Shown: positions 8,362-17,164, counted from the first letter of the stretch. The stretch: DNA of 64,000 nucleotides from Tannerella serpentiformis (GCF_003033925.1 NZ_CP028365.1:1736001-1800000), one strand, 5' to 3'. The notes: generated from the sequence alone by a model not told the origin. A program made the numbers and translations.

Positions 8362-9302
8362 CACGGCGCCTATCAATCATCGTCCCCTGTTATAACGAGG
8401 AGGCAGTGCTGGCCGAGTCGTATCGGCGCACGCGCGCTGTGATCGACCGTCTGCCCTGCGAGGGCGAGATTATTTACATCAATGATGGCAGTCGAGACGG
8501 TACGCGTAACATGCTGAACGAGTTAGCCGACGAAGATCCAAGGGTGAAAGTGCTCCACTTCTCGCGCAACTTTGGCCATCAACCCGCCGTATCGGCCGGC
8601 ATTCACCAGTGTACCGCCGATTGGGCCGTGATTATGGATGCCGATCTGCAAGATCCTCCGGAGTTGATCCCCGACATTCTGGCCCTCAGCGAACGCGAAG
8701 GCGCAAACAGCGTCTACTGCGTCCGCCGATCGCGCGAAAAGGAAACGCTCTTCAAACGCCTCTCCGCACGCCTGTTTTATCGCACCATGAACCGCATGAG
8801 TGAGGTGCAATTCCCGCTCGATACGGGCGATTTCCGCCTCATCGATCGCAAGATCATGGACCAGTTCAAGCGCCTGCCCGAGCATGGGAAGTACATCCGC
8901 GGCCTCATCAGTTGGATCGGCTTCAAGCAGGTGCCCTTCTACTACGAACGTAAGGCACGCGTGGCGGGCGAAACGAAGTACCCCTTGAGTAAAATGCTCC
9001 GCTTCGCCTCCAACGCCTTGTTGTATTTCTCCAAAAAGCCACTGCGACTGGCCTCGAGCCTCGGATTCCTGGCCGTCATCGTGGGGCTGCTGCTGGCCCT
9101 TTGGACCCTCTTGGGCAAGATCTGCGGTTTCAGTCATGCCGAAACCGGATGGAGCTCGATCATGACCGCCATCATCTTTTTCGGAGGTGTGCAACTGCTC
9201 ACGATCGGCGTACTCGGGCAATACATTGGCGTCCTCTTCGACGAGATCAAAAACCGCCCGGAATACATCATCGACGAATGCCGTAACTGCACTGATTCAT
9301 AA
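8358..9302 (+). CDS. GT2 undecaprenyl-phosphate glycosyltransferase (GtrB/DPM-like)
   Basis: 314-aa polyprenol-phosphate glycosyltransferase. Residues 5-230 are a GT-A domain: LSIIVPCYNEE at the N-terminus, EIIYINDGSRDGT, and the metal-binding DADLQDPPE (D94/D96). Two C-terminal transmembrane segments follow (about residues 235-255 and 270-295), ending VLGQYIGVLFDEIKNRPEYI, the standard topology for the ArnC/GtrB group. It transfers a sugar to a lipid carrier at the inner face of the cytoplasmic membrane, for later use in envelope glycan or protein glycosylation. Start ATG 8358 overlaps the preceding stop. The donor sugar cannot be told. Confidence 0.92.
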   Translation: MTRRLSIIVPCYNEEAVLAESYRRTRAVIDRLPCEGEIIYINDGSRDGTRNMLNELADEDPRVKVLHFSRNFGHQPAVSAGIHQCTADWAVIMDADLQDPPELIPDILALSEREGANSVYCVRRSREKETLFKRLSARLFYRTMNRMSEVQFPLDTGDFRLIDRKIMDQFKRLPEHGKYIRGLISWIGFKQVPFYYERKARVAGETKYPLSKMLRFASNALLYFSKKPLRLASSLGFLAVIVGLLLALWTLLGKICGFSHAETGWSSIMTAIIFFGGVQLLTIGVLGQYIGVLFDEIKNRPEYIIDECRNCTDS

Positions 9303-9539
9303 CCTCCAACCGTCGCCACGGACCGTCGTTTTGCCTCGATCTGGGTAGGAACGTCCGACTTGTAATACATACAAAAAACACTAATGTGATCCATTTCGCC
9401 CCTTATGAAGTTGCGTATTCAAAGAATCCTCTCCTTCTTTGCCCCTGCATTCGGAAAGGGTAATGTGTTATACGAACAAAACAATCGGCATTTATCCCCC
9501 CCTCTGCGATGCCATACGTTATAAATGAAGAAAAACTGA

Positions 9540-11783
9540 ATGAAGAAGAAGATTACACGACTATGTGCGGCCGCCCTGATGCTTAGCGCAGGGATCGCGT
9601 TCCCCACTGTCATACAAGCACAGCGCGTGAACACGTTCACGGTTGAACAACAAGCCCGAATCGACTCCCTCAAACAAGAATATATTAAGAAGGGTGTTCC
9701 GGCTCATTGGGCTGAGAAACGCGCCACAATGATCGTTGAGCGGGAGAGTAAAGCGCAACTACGATCCTCTACGCGTCTTGCTACGCCACATGCAGGCTCT
9801 ATTTTGGTGGATCGCGGTACAGCACCAGGCGGATACTCCGCTCAGCATGCATATACCCCCGCCCAGTTAATCACCAATGTACTGTTGAATAATCCAGCAG
9901 CTGCATCTGCCATTTCAAACGTACAATTCACTGGGACATGGACAGCCACGGCGCGTTCTTTGGCTTATTTTGAAGCAGGATCCAGCGGCTTCCCTATCGA
10001 TAAAGGGTTAATCCTCGCAACGGGTGATGTGATTGGCTCTGTTCCAGCCAATAATGCTGAGGGACCAAATGATCTTACTGGAGGTTTGGATGGTGGCGAT
10101 ATTGCGGTTGGATCAGATCCTGATTTAACGCCGTTGACGACAGGTTCGGTGACTTGTGGATCTATTCTCTCTTTTGACTTCAAGCCATTTCAGCCGGATG
10201 TGACGTTTGACTTCATCTTTGCCTCTACAGAGTATCCTGAATATTCGGGATCTACTTTCAATGATGTCTTTGGCTTTTTTGTGAGAGAACTGCCCTCGGG
10301 CCCCAAGCAGAATATTGCTTACTTCTCGGATGGATCGACATCGGTAACGATTAATAATTCAAATTGGGGTAATCCACATTCAGCTAACGTGCCGTCCAGT
10401 TTTCCAGGTAATCATGCTCTGCCTGGTTCTCCTCATCCCGAATGGCATATTCCAGTGTTCAATAATGATGCTAAGATGGAATATGATGGGCACACGGTTA
10501 TGCTTACTGCGAAGGCATTAGGGTTGTCTACATCAAAAACGTATCGTCTGGAACTCAAAATAGCGAATGTGGTCGACCAAATTCTGGGTTCTGCAGTCTT
10601 CCTCTCCAATCTTGATTTGGGTGCACCTCAAGTGGGTTTAGATGCCCCTTATATGGGTGCTTGGAATCGGGAATGGGACGAACAAGGTAAAGATCACCTC
10701 TATACAGATTGTATCCAGACACTAAAACTGGGCTTCCTCCCTGCGGCATTTGATCGTAAACTCGTTCTTTCTTATATGGGTATTGCTTCAAAAGAGAACA
10801 TTAGAAAGGCGGATGGATCTCCGTTGCCCGATACATTAGATTTGAAAGCCAACGAGGAGCTGATCACCTTCCCTGTTAAGATCCTTCCTGTTCCCGCTGC
10901 GGATAACGGAAAAGAAGGTGCGATCAAGGCTTGTATCGTAAGTGGAGATTGTGATACGGTGATGAACAAGACCACCAAACACTTCTTCAAGTTCTTCAAT
11001 GGCATTCAGACGAACATTGACTTTGTGGCACCATCACCGAAATATCCCGGTCGATTCAAACTGAACATTACTGGAGGTTCGAATAAGGTCTATCGAAGCA
11101 TTGATAACGGCTTACATTGGGAGTTCGCTCGTGATACAGCTACGGGTGAGGAACGTCCTTTCACCCACGATCAGATGGAGTACTTCTTGGCCAGCGATCG
11201 TAATATTTGGCTGCGTGAGCCCAATGCGTGTGCACAGGTGCAGTTCTTCCACTTCACAAAGGATTCTTTAGCTGGACCTGTTCAGCCAGGAATATCACGA
11301 CAGGTAATTATGCCCGAAGTGTCAGGTTTGGTTTCGAGCTATGCTCCGGGAATCCACTACGTGAATTCAGGTAGCGATCTTACCTTCCGAGTGATGCCTA
11401 CGGGTGCGAATGCCGGTAAGGTTCCTGTGGTGGAGACAGGCAGAAAGTCTATCCCCGACAAACAAGGTGTACGCGTGGTCAGCAATGGCGATGGCACCTA
11501 TACGGTAACGATTTATATGGTTCGTGAAGCGATCGATCTCAGAATCTCGTTTGCTGCTCCGAATAGCAATGTGGAGGCTGACGGTTCTTCGATCTACACC
11601 GAGCGTGAGACCCTCTATGTGACGAGTCCCACGGCCAACACGGCCAAAGTGTACAATGTGAGTGGTGTGCTCGTACGCACGCTGACCCTCTCAGCCGGCG
11701 AGACAGTTCGCACGGCACTTCCTGCGGGCTTCTATGTGGTGGCTCTGGGGAATGGTAATACGCATAAAGTGATTGTGAAGTAA
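9540..11783 (+). CDS. Secreted choice-of-anchor-L domain protein with C-terminal sorting-like domain
   Basis: 747-aa exported protein. Residues 1-28 form a signal peptide (KKKITRLCAAALML...IQAQ). Residues about 105-355 match the choice-of-anchor L domain: LLNNPAAASAISNVQFTG, a GLILATGDV strand, then DVTFDFIFASTEYPEYSGS and FNDVFGFFV. The last 65 residues (YVTSPTANTAKVYNVSGVLV...GFYVVALGNGNTHKVIVK) have the strand pattern of a T9SS/Por-type C-terminal sorting domain. It is likely secreted or surface-attached. The coding region is visibly richer in A/T than its neighbours, which may indicate transfer or relaxed composition. The 237 bp upstream hold no clear promoter. A bidirectional terminator region follows. 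Confidence 0.85.
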   Translation: MKKKITRLCAAALMLSAGIAFPTVIQAQRVNTFTVEQQARIDSLKQEYIKKGVPAHWAEKRATMIVERESKAQLRSSTRLATPHAGSILVDRGTAPGGYSAQHAYTPAQLITNVLLNNPAAASAISNVQFTGTWTATARSLAYFEAGSSGFPIDKGLILATGDVIGSVPANNAEGPNDLTGGLDGGDIAVGSDPDLTPLTTGSVTCGSILSFDFKPFQPDVTFDFIFASTEYPEYSGSTFNDVFGFFVRELPSGPKQNIAYFSDGSTSVTINNSNWGNPHSANVPSSFPGNHALPGSPHPEWHIPVFNNDAKMEYDGHTVMLTAKALGLSTSKTYRLELKIANVVDQILGSAVFLSNLDLGAPQVGLDAPYMGAWNREWDEQGKDHLYTDCIQTLKLGFLPAAFDRKLVLSYMGIASKENIRKADGSPLPDTLDLKANEELITFPVKILPVPAADNGKEGAIKACIVSGDCDTVMNKTTKHFFKFFNGIQTNIDFVAPSPKYPGRFKLNITGGSNKVYRSIDNGLHWEFARDTATGEERPFTHDQMEYFLASDRNIWLREPNACAQVQFFHFTKDSLAGPVQPGISRQVIMPEVSGLVSSYAPGIHYVNSGSDLTFRVMPTGANAGKVPVVETGRKSIPDKQGVRVVSNGDGTYTVTIYMVREAIDLRISFAAPNSNVEADGSSIYTERETLYVTSPTANTAKVYNVSGVLVRTLTLSAGETVRTALPAGFYVVALGNGNTHKVIVK

Positions 11784-11854
11784 GCGATTCCGCTTACTGA
11801 AAAGAGATAAGAGTTGAGTCTGTAAAGATTTTAGTTTCATAGCTTTTTTTGTGG

Positions 11855-11893
11855 GAGGCCCTGGGGCGTGATGTCTCGGGGCTTCTATTTTTT
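11855..11893 (+). terminator. Terminator after the choice-of-anchor-L gene
   Basis: GAGGCCCT pairs with GGGGCTTC (8 bp with G-U) and is followed by TATTTTTT. Confidence 0.65.
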
Positions 11894-11955
11894 GTACACC
11901 TACCTCAGTACGAAAAGGGAGAGGCGATTGCGACGTGTGACCCCCAAAATGAAAG

Positions 11956-11986
11956 AGGCTCGTAAGACGATGATGCTTACGAGCCT
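11956..11986. terminator. Bidirectional terminator between convergent genes
   Basis: Perfect 11-bp inverted repeat AGGCTCGTAAG/CTTACGAGCCT with a 9-nt loop, followed by T-rich sequence on the minus strand (CTTTCATTTT) after queC and by TCTTGCTATTT on the plus strand. Confidence 0.75.
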
Positions 11987-12015
11987 TCTTGCTATTTGTG
12001 TACGTGGGGAGGAGT

Positions 12016-12681
12016 TTATCGTCGGGCGAGGTAACGCTCCAGTCCTTCATGGCGTAGGCGACAAGCAGGACAATGTCCGCAACCGTCACCAAGGACGCCG
12101 TTGTAACACGTGAGGGTCTCGCGGCGGACCAGATCGAAGACACCGAGGCGGTCGGAGAGGGCCCAGACGTCGGCCTTGTCGAGCCACATGAGTGGCGTAT
12201 GGATGACGAACTGTGCATCCATTGCCAGGTTGAGCGTAACGTTAAGCGAGCGGACAAACGTGTCGCGGCAGTCAGGATAGCCACTGAAATCGGTCTCGGA
12301 GACGCCCGTAACGAGGTGACGGATGCCACGTTCAGCAGCGTAGACAGCGGCCATACTCAAGAAAAAGAGATTGCGACCGGGCACGAACGTGTTTGGTGGG
12401 CCCTCTGCGGGCTTCTCGCTGTCCATGAGTATGCGGGTGTCGGTGAGGGCACTGGTGCCGAGGGAGGCGATGAAAGACGCGTCGAGCACATCCCATGCTA
12501 CATCAGCCGTGCGGGCGATACGTTGCGCCACGTTGACCTCCTCACGGTGCTTTTGCCCGTAGAGGAAGGTCAGCGCACGGACCTCTGCGAAGTGTTCCTT
12601 GGCCCAAAAGAGGCACGTGGTGGAGTCTTGTCCACCACTGAAAACGACGAGCGCAGCGTCGTGACGTGTATCGGTTTTCAT
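12016..12681 (-). CDS. queC: 7-cyano-7-deazaguanine synthase (QueC)
   Basis: 221-aa ATP-dependent enzyme converting 7-carboxy-7-deazaguanine to preQ0 in queuosine synthesis. The PP-loop SGGQDSTTC is near the N-terminus, [19 protein letters not shown] is the conserved central motif, and the zinc site is [16 protein letters not shown] close to the C-terminus. Length is standard. It overlaps the upstream transporter gene by 4 nt, so the two form an operon for making and importing queuosine precursors. Confidence 0.97.
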   Translation of the reverse strand: MKTDTRHDAALVVFSGGQDSTTCLFWAKEHFAEVRALTFLYGQKHREEVNVAQRIARTADVAWDVLDASFIASLGTSALTDTRILMDSEKPAEGPPNTFVPGRNLFFLSMAAVYAAERGIRHLVTGVSETDFSGYPDCRDTFVRSLNVTLNLAMDAQFVIHTPLMWLDKADVWALSDRLGVFDLVRRETLTCYNGVLGDGCGHCPACRLRHEGLERYLARR

Positions 12682-13376
12682 AGCTCCTTAATCTTCCAAA
12701 CGTTGTATGAGATACCCTCGTCGTAGGTGTCGGTCTCGTCGACGCGCTTGATGTAATGCACCACGCGGATGGTGACGGGTAGGATGAGGATCTCGTAGAG
12801 CGTCTTGAGCAGTGCCTGCACCGCGATCATCTTCAGTAGCTCATCGGCCGGGATGATGCCGCCGAAAGCGATGGGGAAGAAGAGGAGCGAGTCTGCACTT
12901 TCGCCCACCAACGTGGAGAGGATGGCGCGCGCTGAGAAGTTGCGGCCTGCAGACCGGATCTTCATGCGGCTCATCACATAGGCGTTGAGGAACGACCCAA
13001 CGAGGAAGGCCAGCAGACTGGCAGCGGCAATGCGTGGAGCGAGTCCGAAGACGAAATTGAAGGCCTCCTCGCCCTCCCAAAACGGTGCGGCGGGTAGCAT
13101 GACGGCTACGCGGCTGAGGATAATAACGAGGAAGTTCATCGCAAAGCCGAGCCAGATGATGAGGCGTGCCTTGCGGTAGCCCCAGACTTCGGCGATGCAG
13201 TCGTTAATGATGTAGGAGATGGGGAAGACGAGCAGTCCGGCAGTGACGGAGAGGATGTGCCCGCCGGGCATTTGCCAAAGCCTCACGACTTTGGTCTCTA
13301 ACAGGTTGGACGCTACGAGGCAGGTGCAGAAGAGCACGCCGAGCATCATGAAGGATACGGATACTTTACTTTTCAT
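12678..13376 (-). CDS. yhhQ: Queuosine precursor transporter (YhhQ/VUT family)
   Basis: 232-aa inner-membrane protein with six predicted hydrophobic helices. It has the VUT/YhhQ pattern: [10 protein letters not shown] in the first helix, [21 protein letters not shown], and the later [22 protein letters not shown]-like segment (here [20 protein letters not shown]). The family imports queuine-pathway bases such as preQ0/preQ1. Coupled to queC by a 4-nt overlap, which supports the substrate assignment. Confidence 0.92.
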   Translation of the reverse strand: MKSKVSVSFMMLGVLFCTCLVASNLLETKVVRLWQMPGGHILSVTAGLLVFPISYIINDCIAEVWGYRKARLIIWLGFAMNFLVIILSRVAVMLPAAPFWEGEEAFNFVFGLAPRIAAASLLAFLVGSFLNAYVMSRMKIRSAGRNFSARAILSTLVGESADSLLFFPIAFGGIIPADELLKMIAVQALLKTLYEILILPVTIRVVHYIKRVDETDTYDEGISYNVWKIKEL

Positions 13377-13486
13377 CTATCTTGTTTTTAACGTGGTGTT
13401 CAAGCACACGGGGGGAGAGGCGTCGTATGGCTGCCTATCTCGGAGATCGCTGCCACTCCCTGCGCCGCAAACCATCGCGGCGGGCG

Positions 13487-13494
13487 CAAAAGTA
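13487..13494 (-). promoter_or_regulatory. -7 box of the yhhQ-queC operon
   Basis: TACTTTTG (TAnnTTTG) on the minus strand, 111 nt before the yhhQ start. The -33 element is not clear. I looked for a preQ1 riboswitch in the leader and could not recognise one. Confidence 0.5.
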
Positions 13495-13530
13495 GGGAAA
13501 CGAGGCTACGGGAGGAATAGAGTGTCTCTC

Positions 13531-13794
13531 TCGGACGGTCGTCGAAGCTCTGAACCCTAAGGGTTTTGCCCTTGGACGGTCGTCGGAGCCCTGAACCCTG
13601 AGGGTTTTGCCCTCGGACGGTCGTCGGAGCTCTGAACCCTGAGGGTTTCGCCCTCGGACGGTCGTCGGAGTTCTAAACCCTGAGGGTTTTGCCCTTGGAC
13701 GGTCGTCGGAGCTCTAAACCCTGAGGGTTTCGCCCTTGGACGGTCGTCGGAGCTCCGAACCCTGAGGGTTTTGCCCTCGGACGGTCGTCGGAGC
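13531..13794. repeat. Tandem array A3, 42-bp period, about 6 copies
   Basis: Exact 42-bp period (TCGGACGGTCGTCGGAGCTC then TGAACCCTGAGGGTTTTGCCC). Each unit has the dyad GAGGGTTTTGCCCTC; some units read AGGGTTTTGCCCTT instead, so the two stem bases vary. It occupies the gap between the yhhQ promoter and tRNA-Ala. Confidence 0.95.
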
Positions 13795-13827
13795 ATCTCA
13801 ACGCCCAGGCGTAGACCCATATGAAAA

Positions 13828-13864
13828 GCGCCCGGCCTTACATCTTGCGTGTAAAGTCGGGCGC
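13828..13864. terminator. Terminator downstream of tRNA-Ala
   Basis: GCGCCCG pairs with CGGGCGC, with an inner TTACA/TGTAA stem. On the minus strand (after the tRNA) it is followed by CTTTTCAT; the plus strand has ACCTTTTTG. Confidence 0.7.
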
Positions 13865-13901
13865 CACCTTTTTGTGTAAGCTGTTATTGGAATAATTCGC
13901 G

Positions 13902-13975
13902 TGGAGCATACGAGACTCGAACTCGTCACCTTTTGATTGCGAACCAAATGCTCTACCAAGATGAGCTAATGCCCC
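13902..13975 (-). tRNA. tRNA-Ala (anticodon CGC)
   Basis: The reverse complement folds as a 74-nt cloverleaf: acceptor GGGGCAT/ATGCTCC, D-arm GCTC/GAGC, anticodon stem TTTGG/TCAAA with loop TTCGCAA, and T-arm ACGAG-TTCGAGT-CTCGT. The anticodon is CGC (reads GCG) and the acceptor carries the G3-U70 pair that identifies alanine tRNA. The 3' CCA is not encoded. Confidence 0.93.
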
Positions 13976-14010
13976 ATGTTTTTGCCCGTTTCCCTCCGGA
14001 AATGACGGGG

Positions 14011-14018
14011 CAAAGATA
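14011..14018 (-). promoter_or_regulatory. -7 box of tRNA-Ala
   Basis: TATCTTTG on the minus strand, 35 nt upstream of the mature tRNA 5' end; -33 not obvious. Confidence 0.5.
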
Positions 14019-14100
14019 GATGGATTTTGAAACCGCATTTTCGCTTGGGTACCGTGCGTTGCTGGGGATGCTCTACGCGCTATCTGTCCCACTGGGGGCA

Positions 14101-14147
14101 GAAAAAGGAAGCGGGCAAGCAGAACGGATTCGTTCTACCTGCCCGCC
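14101..14147 (-). terminator. Terminator after rpmE2
   Basis: On the minus strand GCGGGCAGGTAGAACG pairs imperfectly with CGTTCTGCTTGCCCGC, followed by TTCCTTTTTC. Confidence 0.8.
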
Positions 14148-14174
14148 TCTGTGATCTGTAAAGCCGATTGGCGA

Positions 14175-14429
14175 TTACTTCTTGTAGCGGTTGCCATAGC
14201 GGCTCATGAACTTGTCGACGCGGCCGGCGGTGTCCACCAGTTTTGCCTTGCCCGTGTAGAAGGGGTGCGAGCTGCTGGAGATTTCGAGCTTGACCAAGGG
14301 ATAGGTCACACCTTCGATTTCGATCGTCTCTTTCGTGTTGATCGTGGAGCGGGTGATGAATACCTCTTCGTTCGACATGTCTTTGAAGGCTACCTGACGG
14401 TAGTTTTCCGGATGAAGTCCTTTTTTCAT
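14175..14429 (-). CDS. rpmE2: 50S ribosomal protein L31 type B
   Basis: 84-aa L31, of the C-minus (zinc-free) type [21 protein letters not shown] at the start, [20 protein letters not shown] near the end, no CxxC zinc motif. It is a component of the large subunit bridging to the small subunit. The ATG at 14429 was chosen over an in-frame upstream ATG because of homology and because the promoter lies between the two. Monocistronic, with its own promoter and terminator. Confidence 0.96.
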   Translation of the reverse strand: MKKGLHPENYRQVAFKDMSNEEVFITRSTINTKETIEIEGVTYPLVKLEISSSSHPFYTGKAKLVDTAGRVDKFMSRYGNRYKK

Positions 14430-14486
14430 TGCGGTGCTGTTTTTATATGTATAAAATTGATTCGTTTCTTCCTGTGAAACAGTGCG

Positions 14487-14516
14487 CAAAAGTAGGATAA
14501 ATGTCTATTGGCGCAA
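14487..14516 (-). promoter_or_regulatory. rpmE2 promoter (TTG-N19-TACTTTTG)
   Basis: Minus-strand TTG at 14514-14516, a 19-nt spacer, then TACTTTTG at 14487-14494; the gene starts 58 nt downstream. Confidence 0.75.
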
Positions 14517-14540
14517 GAAGTGAGGCACTTGCGCAGCGTG

Positions 14541-15113
14541 TCAGTCCTGTTCGTAAGCAGCGCGGCCCGTCTCGTAGACGTTGCGGCCCTGGCTGTCGAT
14601 GGCTACAATGACGGGCAGCTCTGTGACGGTCAGGCGGCGGATGGCTTCGGGGCCGAGGTCGTCGAAGGCGATCACCTCGGCAGTGTCGACACAGCGGGCC
14701 ATGAGGGCGGCTGCTCCACCGATGGCGGCGAAGAAGACGCCGGTGTATTGCTTTAATGCGTCGACTACTTCGGCGTTGCGGAGGCCTTTGCCGATCATCA
14801 CTTTCAGGCCTTCACGGATGAGGCGGGGCGAATAGGCGTCCATGCGACCGGCCGTGGTGGGGCCGACGGATCCGATGGGTTGCCCGGGCTTGGCGGGGCA
14901 GGGACCGGCGTAGTAGACGACTTGTCCGGTGAAGTCGAAGGGCATGGGTTCGCCGCGGTCGAGCATTTCGTAGAGGCGCTTATGGGCGGCGTCGCGGGCG
15001 GTGTAGATGGTGCCGGAGAGGTAGACGAGGTCGCCGGCTGTGAGTGAGCGGATGACGTCGTCGGTGAAGGGGGCACGCAGGATGCGTTTCTCTATTTGGG
15101 GTGTTGCTTCCAT
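14541..15113 (-). CDS. Class I Fe-S hydratase beta subunit (fumarase/mesaconase C-terminal part)
   Basis: 190-aa protein matching the C-terminal domain of class I fumarases and TtdB: LYEMLDRGEPMPFDFTGQVVYYAGPCP, GSVGPTTAGRMD, and GAAALMARCV. With the alpha subunit just upstream it would form a [4Fe-4S] hydratase. In glutamate fermenters the paralogous enzyme is mesaconase, hydrating mesaconate to (S)-citramalate. Because it ends the cluster carrying glutamate mutase and methylaspartate ammonia-lyase, mesaconase is the likelier role, though a fumarase cannot be excluded. An inserted hairpin element separates it from the alpha gene by 270 nt, unusual for subunits of one enzyme. Confidence 0.9.
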   Translation of the reverse strand: MEATPQIEKRILRAPFTDDVIRSLTAGDLVYLSGTIYTARDAAHKRLYEMLDRGEPMPFDFTGQVVYYAGPCPAKPGQPIGSVGPTTAGRMDAYSPRLIREGLKVMIGKGLRNAEVVDALKQYTGVFFAAIGGAAALMARCVDTAEVIAFDDLGPEAIRRLTVTELPVIVAIDSQGRNVYETGRAAYEQD

Positions 15114-15169
15114 TATGTGTGATAGTCAAATTCAATTTCTATTTGGATGATGGGGAGGGGAGGCCGGAT

Positions 15170-15383
15170 CTATTCTTGTCTTGATGCTTCTTCTTTTTTT
15201 CCCTTGGTGGCTCTTCTTTTCTTGTCTTGATGTCTCTTCTTTTCTTGTCTTGACACAAGAAAAGAAGCAAAAGAAGGTCAAGGCGTTAGGGACGCCGGCC
15301 AAGTTGGCCGGGTACCGGGAGAACTTCCTTGCCTCGGTAGAGGGCCCCACCGGGGCCGGGGAATATGGCCGGGTACTTCAAGA
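15170..15383. repeat. Dispersed multi-hairpin element, copy 2 (between hydratase subunits)
   Basis: Contains tandem CTTCTTTTCTTGTCTTGA blocks, the palindrome CTTTTCTTGTCTTGACACAA with its mirrored tail, GGCGTTAGGGACGCC, GGCCAAGTTGGCC, GGTACC and GGGGCCCC-like modules. It is the same family as 2071-2172 and 22616-22930. It occupies nearly the whole gap between hydratase alpha and beta. Confidence 0.8.
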
Positions 15384-16226
15384 TCAGAGTGACCCTTCGG
15401 CGTGGCGGGTGGCGTGGCAGCCGATGTTGACGGAGACGGGTAGGCCGGCGATGTGGGTGGCGAAGGTGAGGATGTGGACGGCCAGCGCGGTGGTAGATCC
15501 GCCGAAGCCGACGGGACCGATGCCGAGGCGATTGATGTCGTCATACAGCTCTTGCTCAAGGGCGGCCAGGTCGGGGCGCTCGTTGACGGAGCCGACGGGG
15601 CGCAGCAGGGCTTTCTTGCTGAGGTAGGCGGCGCGCTCCATCGTGCCACCAATGCCGACACCGACGATGGTCGGCGGACAGGGGTTGGCGCCGGCGTGCG
15701 AGACGGTATCGATGACGAACTGCTTGATGCCGGGCACACCGTCGCTGGGCATGAGCATTTTCAGGTCGCTCTTGTTTTCGCTGCCGAAGCCTTTGGGCGC
15801 GACAACGATGTGGAAGGCGTCGCCGGGCACCATCTCATAGTGGATGATGGCGGGCGTGTTGTCTTTCGTATTCACGCGGTCGATGGGGTCGCGAACGACA
15901 GACTTGCGGAGGTAGCCCTTCTCGTAGCCCTGGCGGACGCCCTGGTTGATGGCGTCCTCGATGAAGCCGCCGGTGATGCGGACGTCTTGGCCCCAGGTGA
16001 CGAAGATGACGGTCATGCCGGTGTCTTGACAGATGGGGACGCGCTCCTCGCGGGCGATGCGGGCGTTGTCGATGAGGGTGGTGAGCACCTGACGACCCAG
16101 TGGTGAGCGCTCGGTCTGGAGGCAGCTATGAAACTTACGATCGATGTCGTCGGCCAGCACATAGCAGGCTTCGATGCAGAGACGCTCGACGAGGGTGGTG
16201 ATCTTTTCTGCTTGAATTTCTCTCAT
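15384..16226 (-). CDS. Class I Fe-S hydratase alpha subunit (fumarase/mesaconase N-terminal part)
   Basis: 280-aa N-terminal domain of the class I fumarase family. Visible are VPICQDTGMTVIFVTWGQDV (cluster-ligand cysteine in CQDTG), NTKDNTPAIIHYEMVPGD, HAGANPCPPTIVGVGIGG (second cysteine) and VNIGCHATRHAEG (third). It holds the [4Fe-4S] cluster and works with the beta subunit. It overlaps the preceding P-loop gene by 4 nt, tying it to the glutamate-fermentation cluster and favouring mesaconate hydratase as function. Substrate is inferred from context, not from residues. Confidence 0.92.
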   Translation of the reverse strand: MREIQAEKITTLVERLCIEACYVLADDIDRKFHSCLQTERSPLGRQVLTTLIDNARIAREERVPICQDTGMTVIFVTWGQDVRITGGFIEDAINQGVRQGYEKGYLRKSVVRDPIDRVNTKDNTPAIIHYEMVPGDAFHIVVAPKGFGSENKSDLKMLMPSDGVPGIKQFVIDTVSHAGANPCPPTIVGVGIGGTMERAAYLSKKALLRPVGSVNERPDLAALEQELYDDINRLGIGPVGFGGSTTALAVHILTFATHIAGLPVSVNIGCHATRHAEGSL

Positions 16227-17164
16227 TGGTAGTTACGTGCTAAGAAGTAATGGGTATTGCGGTTGCTGACGTCTTCCTGCGGATCGTCGATGAAGCCGAT
16301 GAGGCAGAAGTGGCCTGTCTTGGGGTCTTCGACGAGGGTCTTGTGAAGGGAGAAGTCAATGATTTCAGATGTGTTGCGGACGTGGAAACGAGGGCCATCG
16401 CAGGGGATGACACGGTCGCCGATGCGGACGTGATCCTCGTCGTGGTAGGCGATGTGGAGATGCTCGGCAATGCGCTCGCGGACACGTGCCTCGAGGCGCT
16501 CCAGATCGATCTCGGGGCGCTGGCGAAACTTGAGCATGAAGCCGTTTCGGACGTCGGAGAAGTAGTACTCGTCGTCAGAGATGCCAAACTCGTCGCTGAG
16601 GAGGAGCGTGGTGATGTCTTCGGCCGAGTGGGCCATCTTGCGATACTTGAGCGACTCGTGGACGATGTCGTAGATGCTCTGTGGCAAGGGGCCGAAGACG
16701 CCGGGGCGGGCCACGATGATCTCTTCGCCGATACCCACGAGCAGGTCGGCGTTGCGGCCGAGGGCGTCGTAGAGCAGGTTGAAGTGCTCAACGACGACAC
16801 GGCGCTTGCGCTCCAGCAGCGAGCGGACAAAGTCGGCGATCTCGTACATCTGCATAAAGGCCATCTGGAAGCGGACGTCGAAGTGATAGGTGGTGGCGTC
16901 CTCGATGTCGTTGAGCGGGTTGCGCACCTGCATGATCTTGCGCGGGTTGACGATGTCGTCATCGTTGGAGAGTTGCAGGCCGGGGAACATGCCCTTGATG
17001 AAGGACGATTTGCCAGCGCCGGCGTCGCCGAGGATGCCGATGAGGCGGTCGTTAAAGAAGAGGTGGCGGTGGCTGATCTGTTCGCCGAGGAACATGAGTC
17101 GCTCTTTGCCACGCGGCGCGAAGTACTGCGCCGAGACCATATATTCTTGTGCGTGATTGCGCAT
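16223..17164 (-). CDS. P-loop protein, 'alanine-tRNA synthetase second additional domain' family
   Basis: 313-aa cytosolic protein. Residues 42-56 carry a Walker A loop (GILGDAGAGKSSF), followed by a nucleotide-kinase-like region and a C-terminal region with YHDEDHVRIGDRVIPCDGPRFHVRNTSEI, resembling the extra domain that gives the family its misleading name. No synthetase catalytic or editing motifs are present, so it is not a tRNA ligase. I know this family from gene clusters for glutamate fermentation via methylaspartate. Here it overlaps the hydratase alpha gene by 4 nt. The actual reaction is unknown. Confidence 0.75.
   Translation of the reverse strand: MRNHAQEYMVSAQYFAPRGKERLMFLGEQISHRHLFFNDRLIGILGDAGAGKSSFIKGMFPGLQLSNDDDIVNPRKIMQVRNPLNDIEDATTYHFDVRFQMAFMQMYEIADFVRSLLERKRRVVVEHFNLLYDALGRNADLLVGIGEEIIVARPGVFGPLPQSIYDIVHESLKYRKMAHSAEDITTLLLSDEFGISDDEYYFSDVRNGFMLKFRQRPEIDLERLEARVRERIAEHLHIAYHDEDHVRIGDRVIPCDGPRFHVRNTSEIIDFSLHKTLVEDPKTGHFCLIGFIDDPQEDVSNRNTHYFLARNYQ

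Noticed and set aside
13377-13486. preQ1 riboswitch upstream of the yhhQ-queC operon
   Set aside because: I could not find the expected small pseudoknot pattern; a covariance-model search would decide.
15170-15383. Insertion sequence in the hydratase gap
   Set aside because: No transposase frame and no clean terminal repeats; the modules fit a short palindromic element.
16223-17164. Reading the P-loop gene as an alanyl-tRNA synthetase fragment
   Set aside because: No catalytic, tRNA-recognition or editing motifs; the family name is historical.
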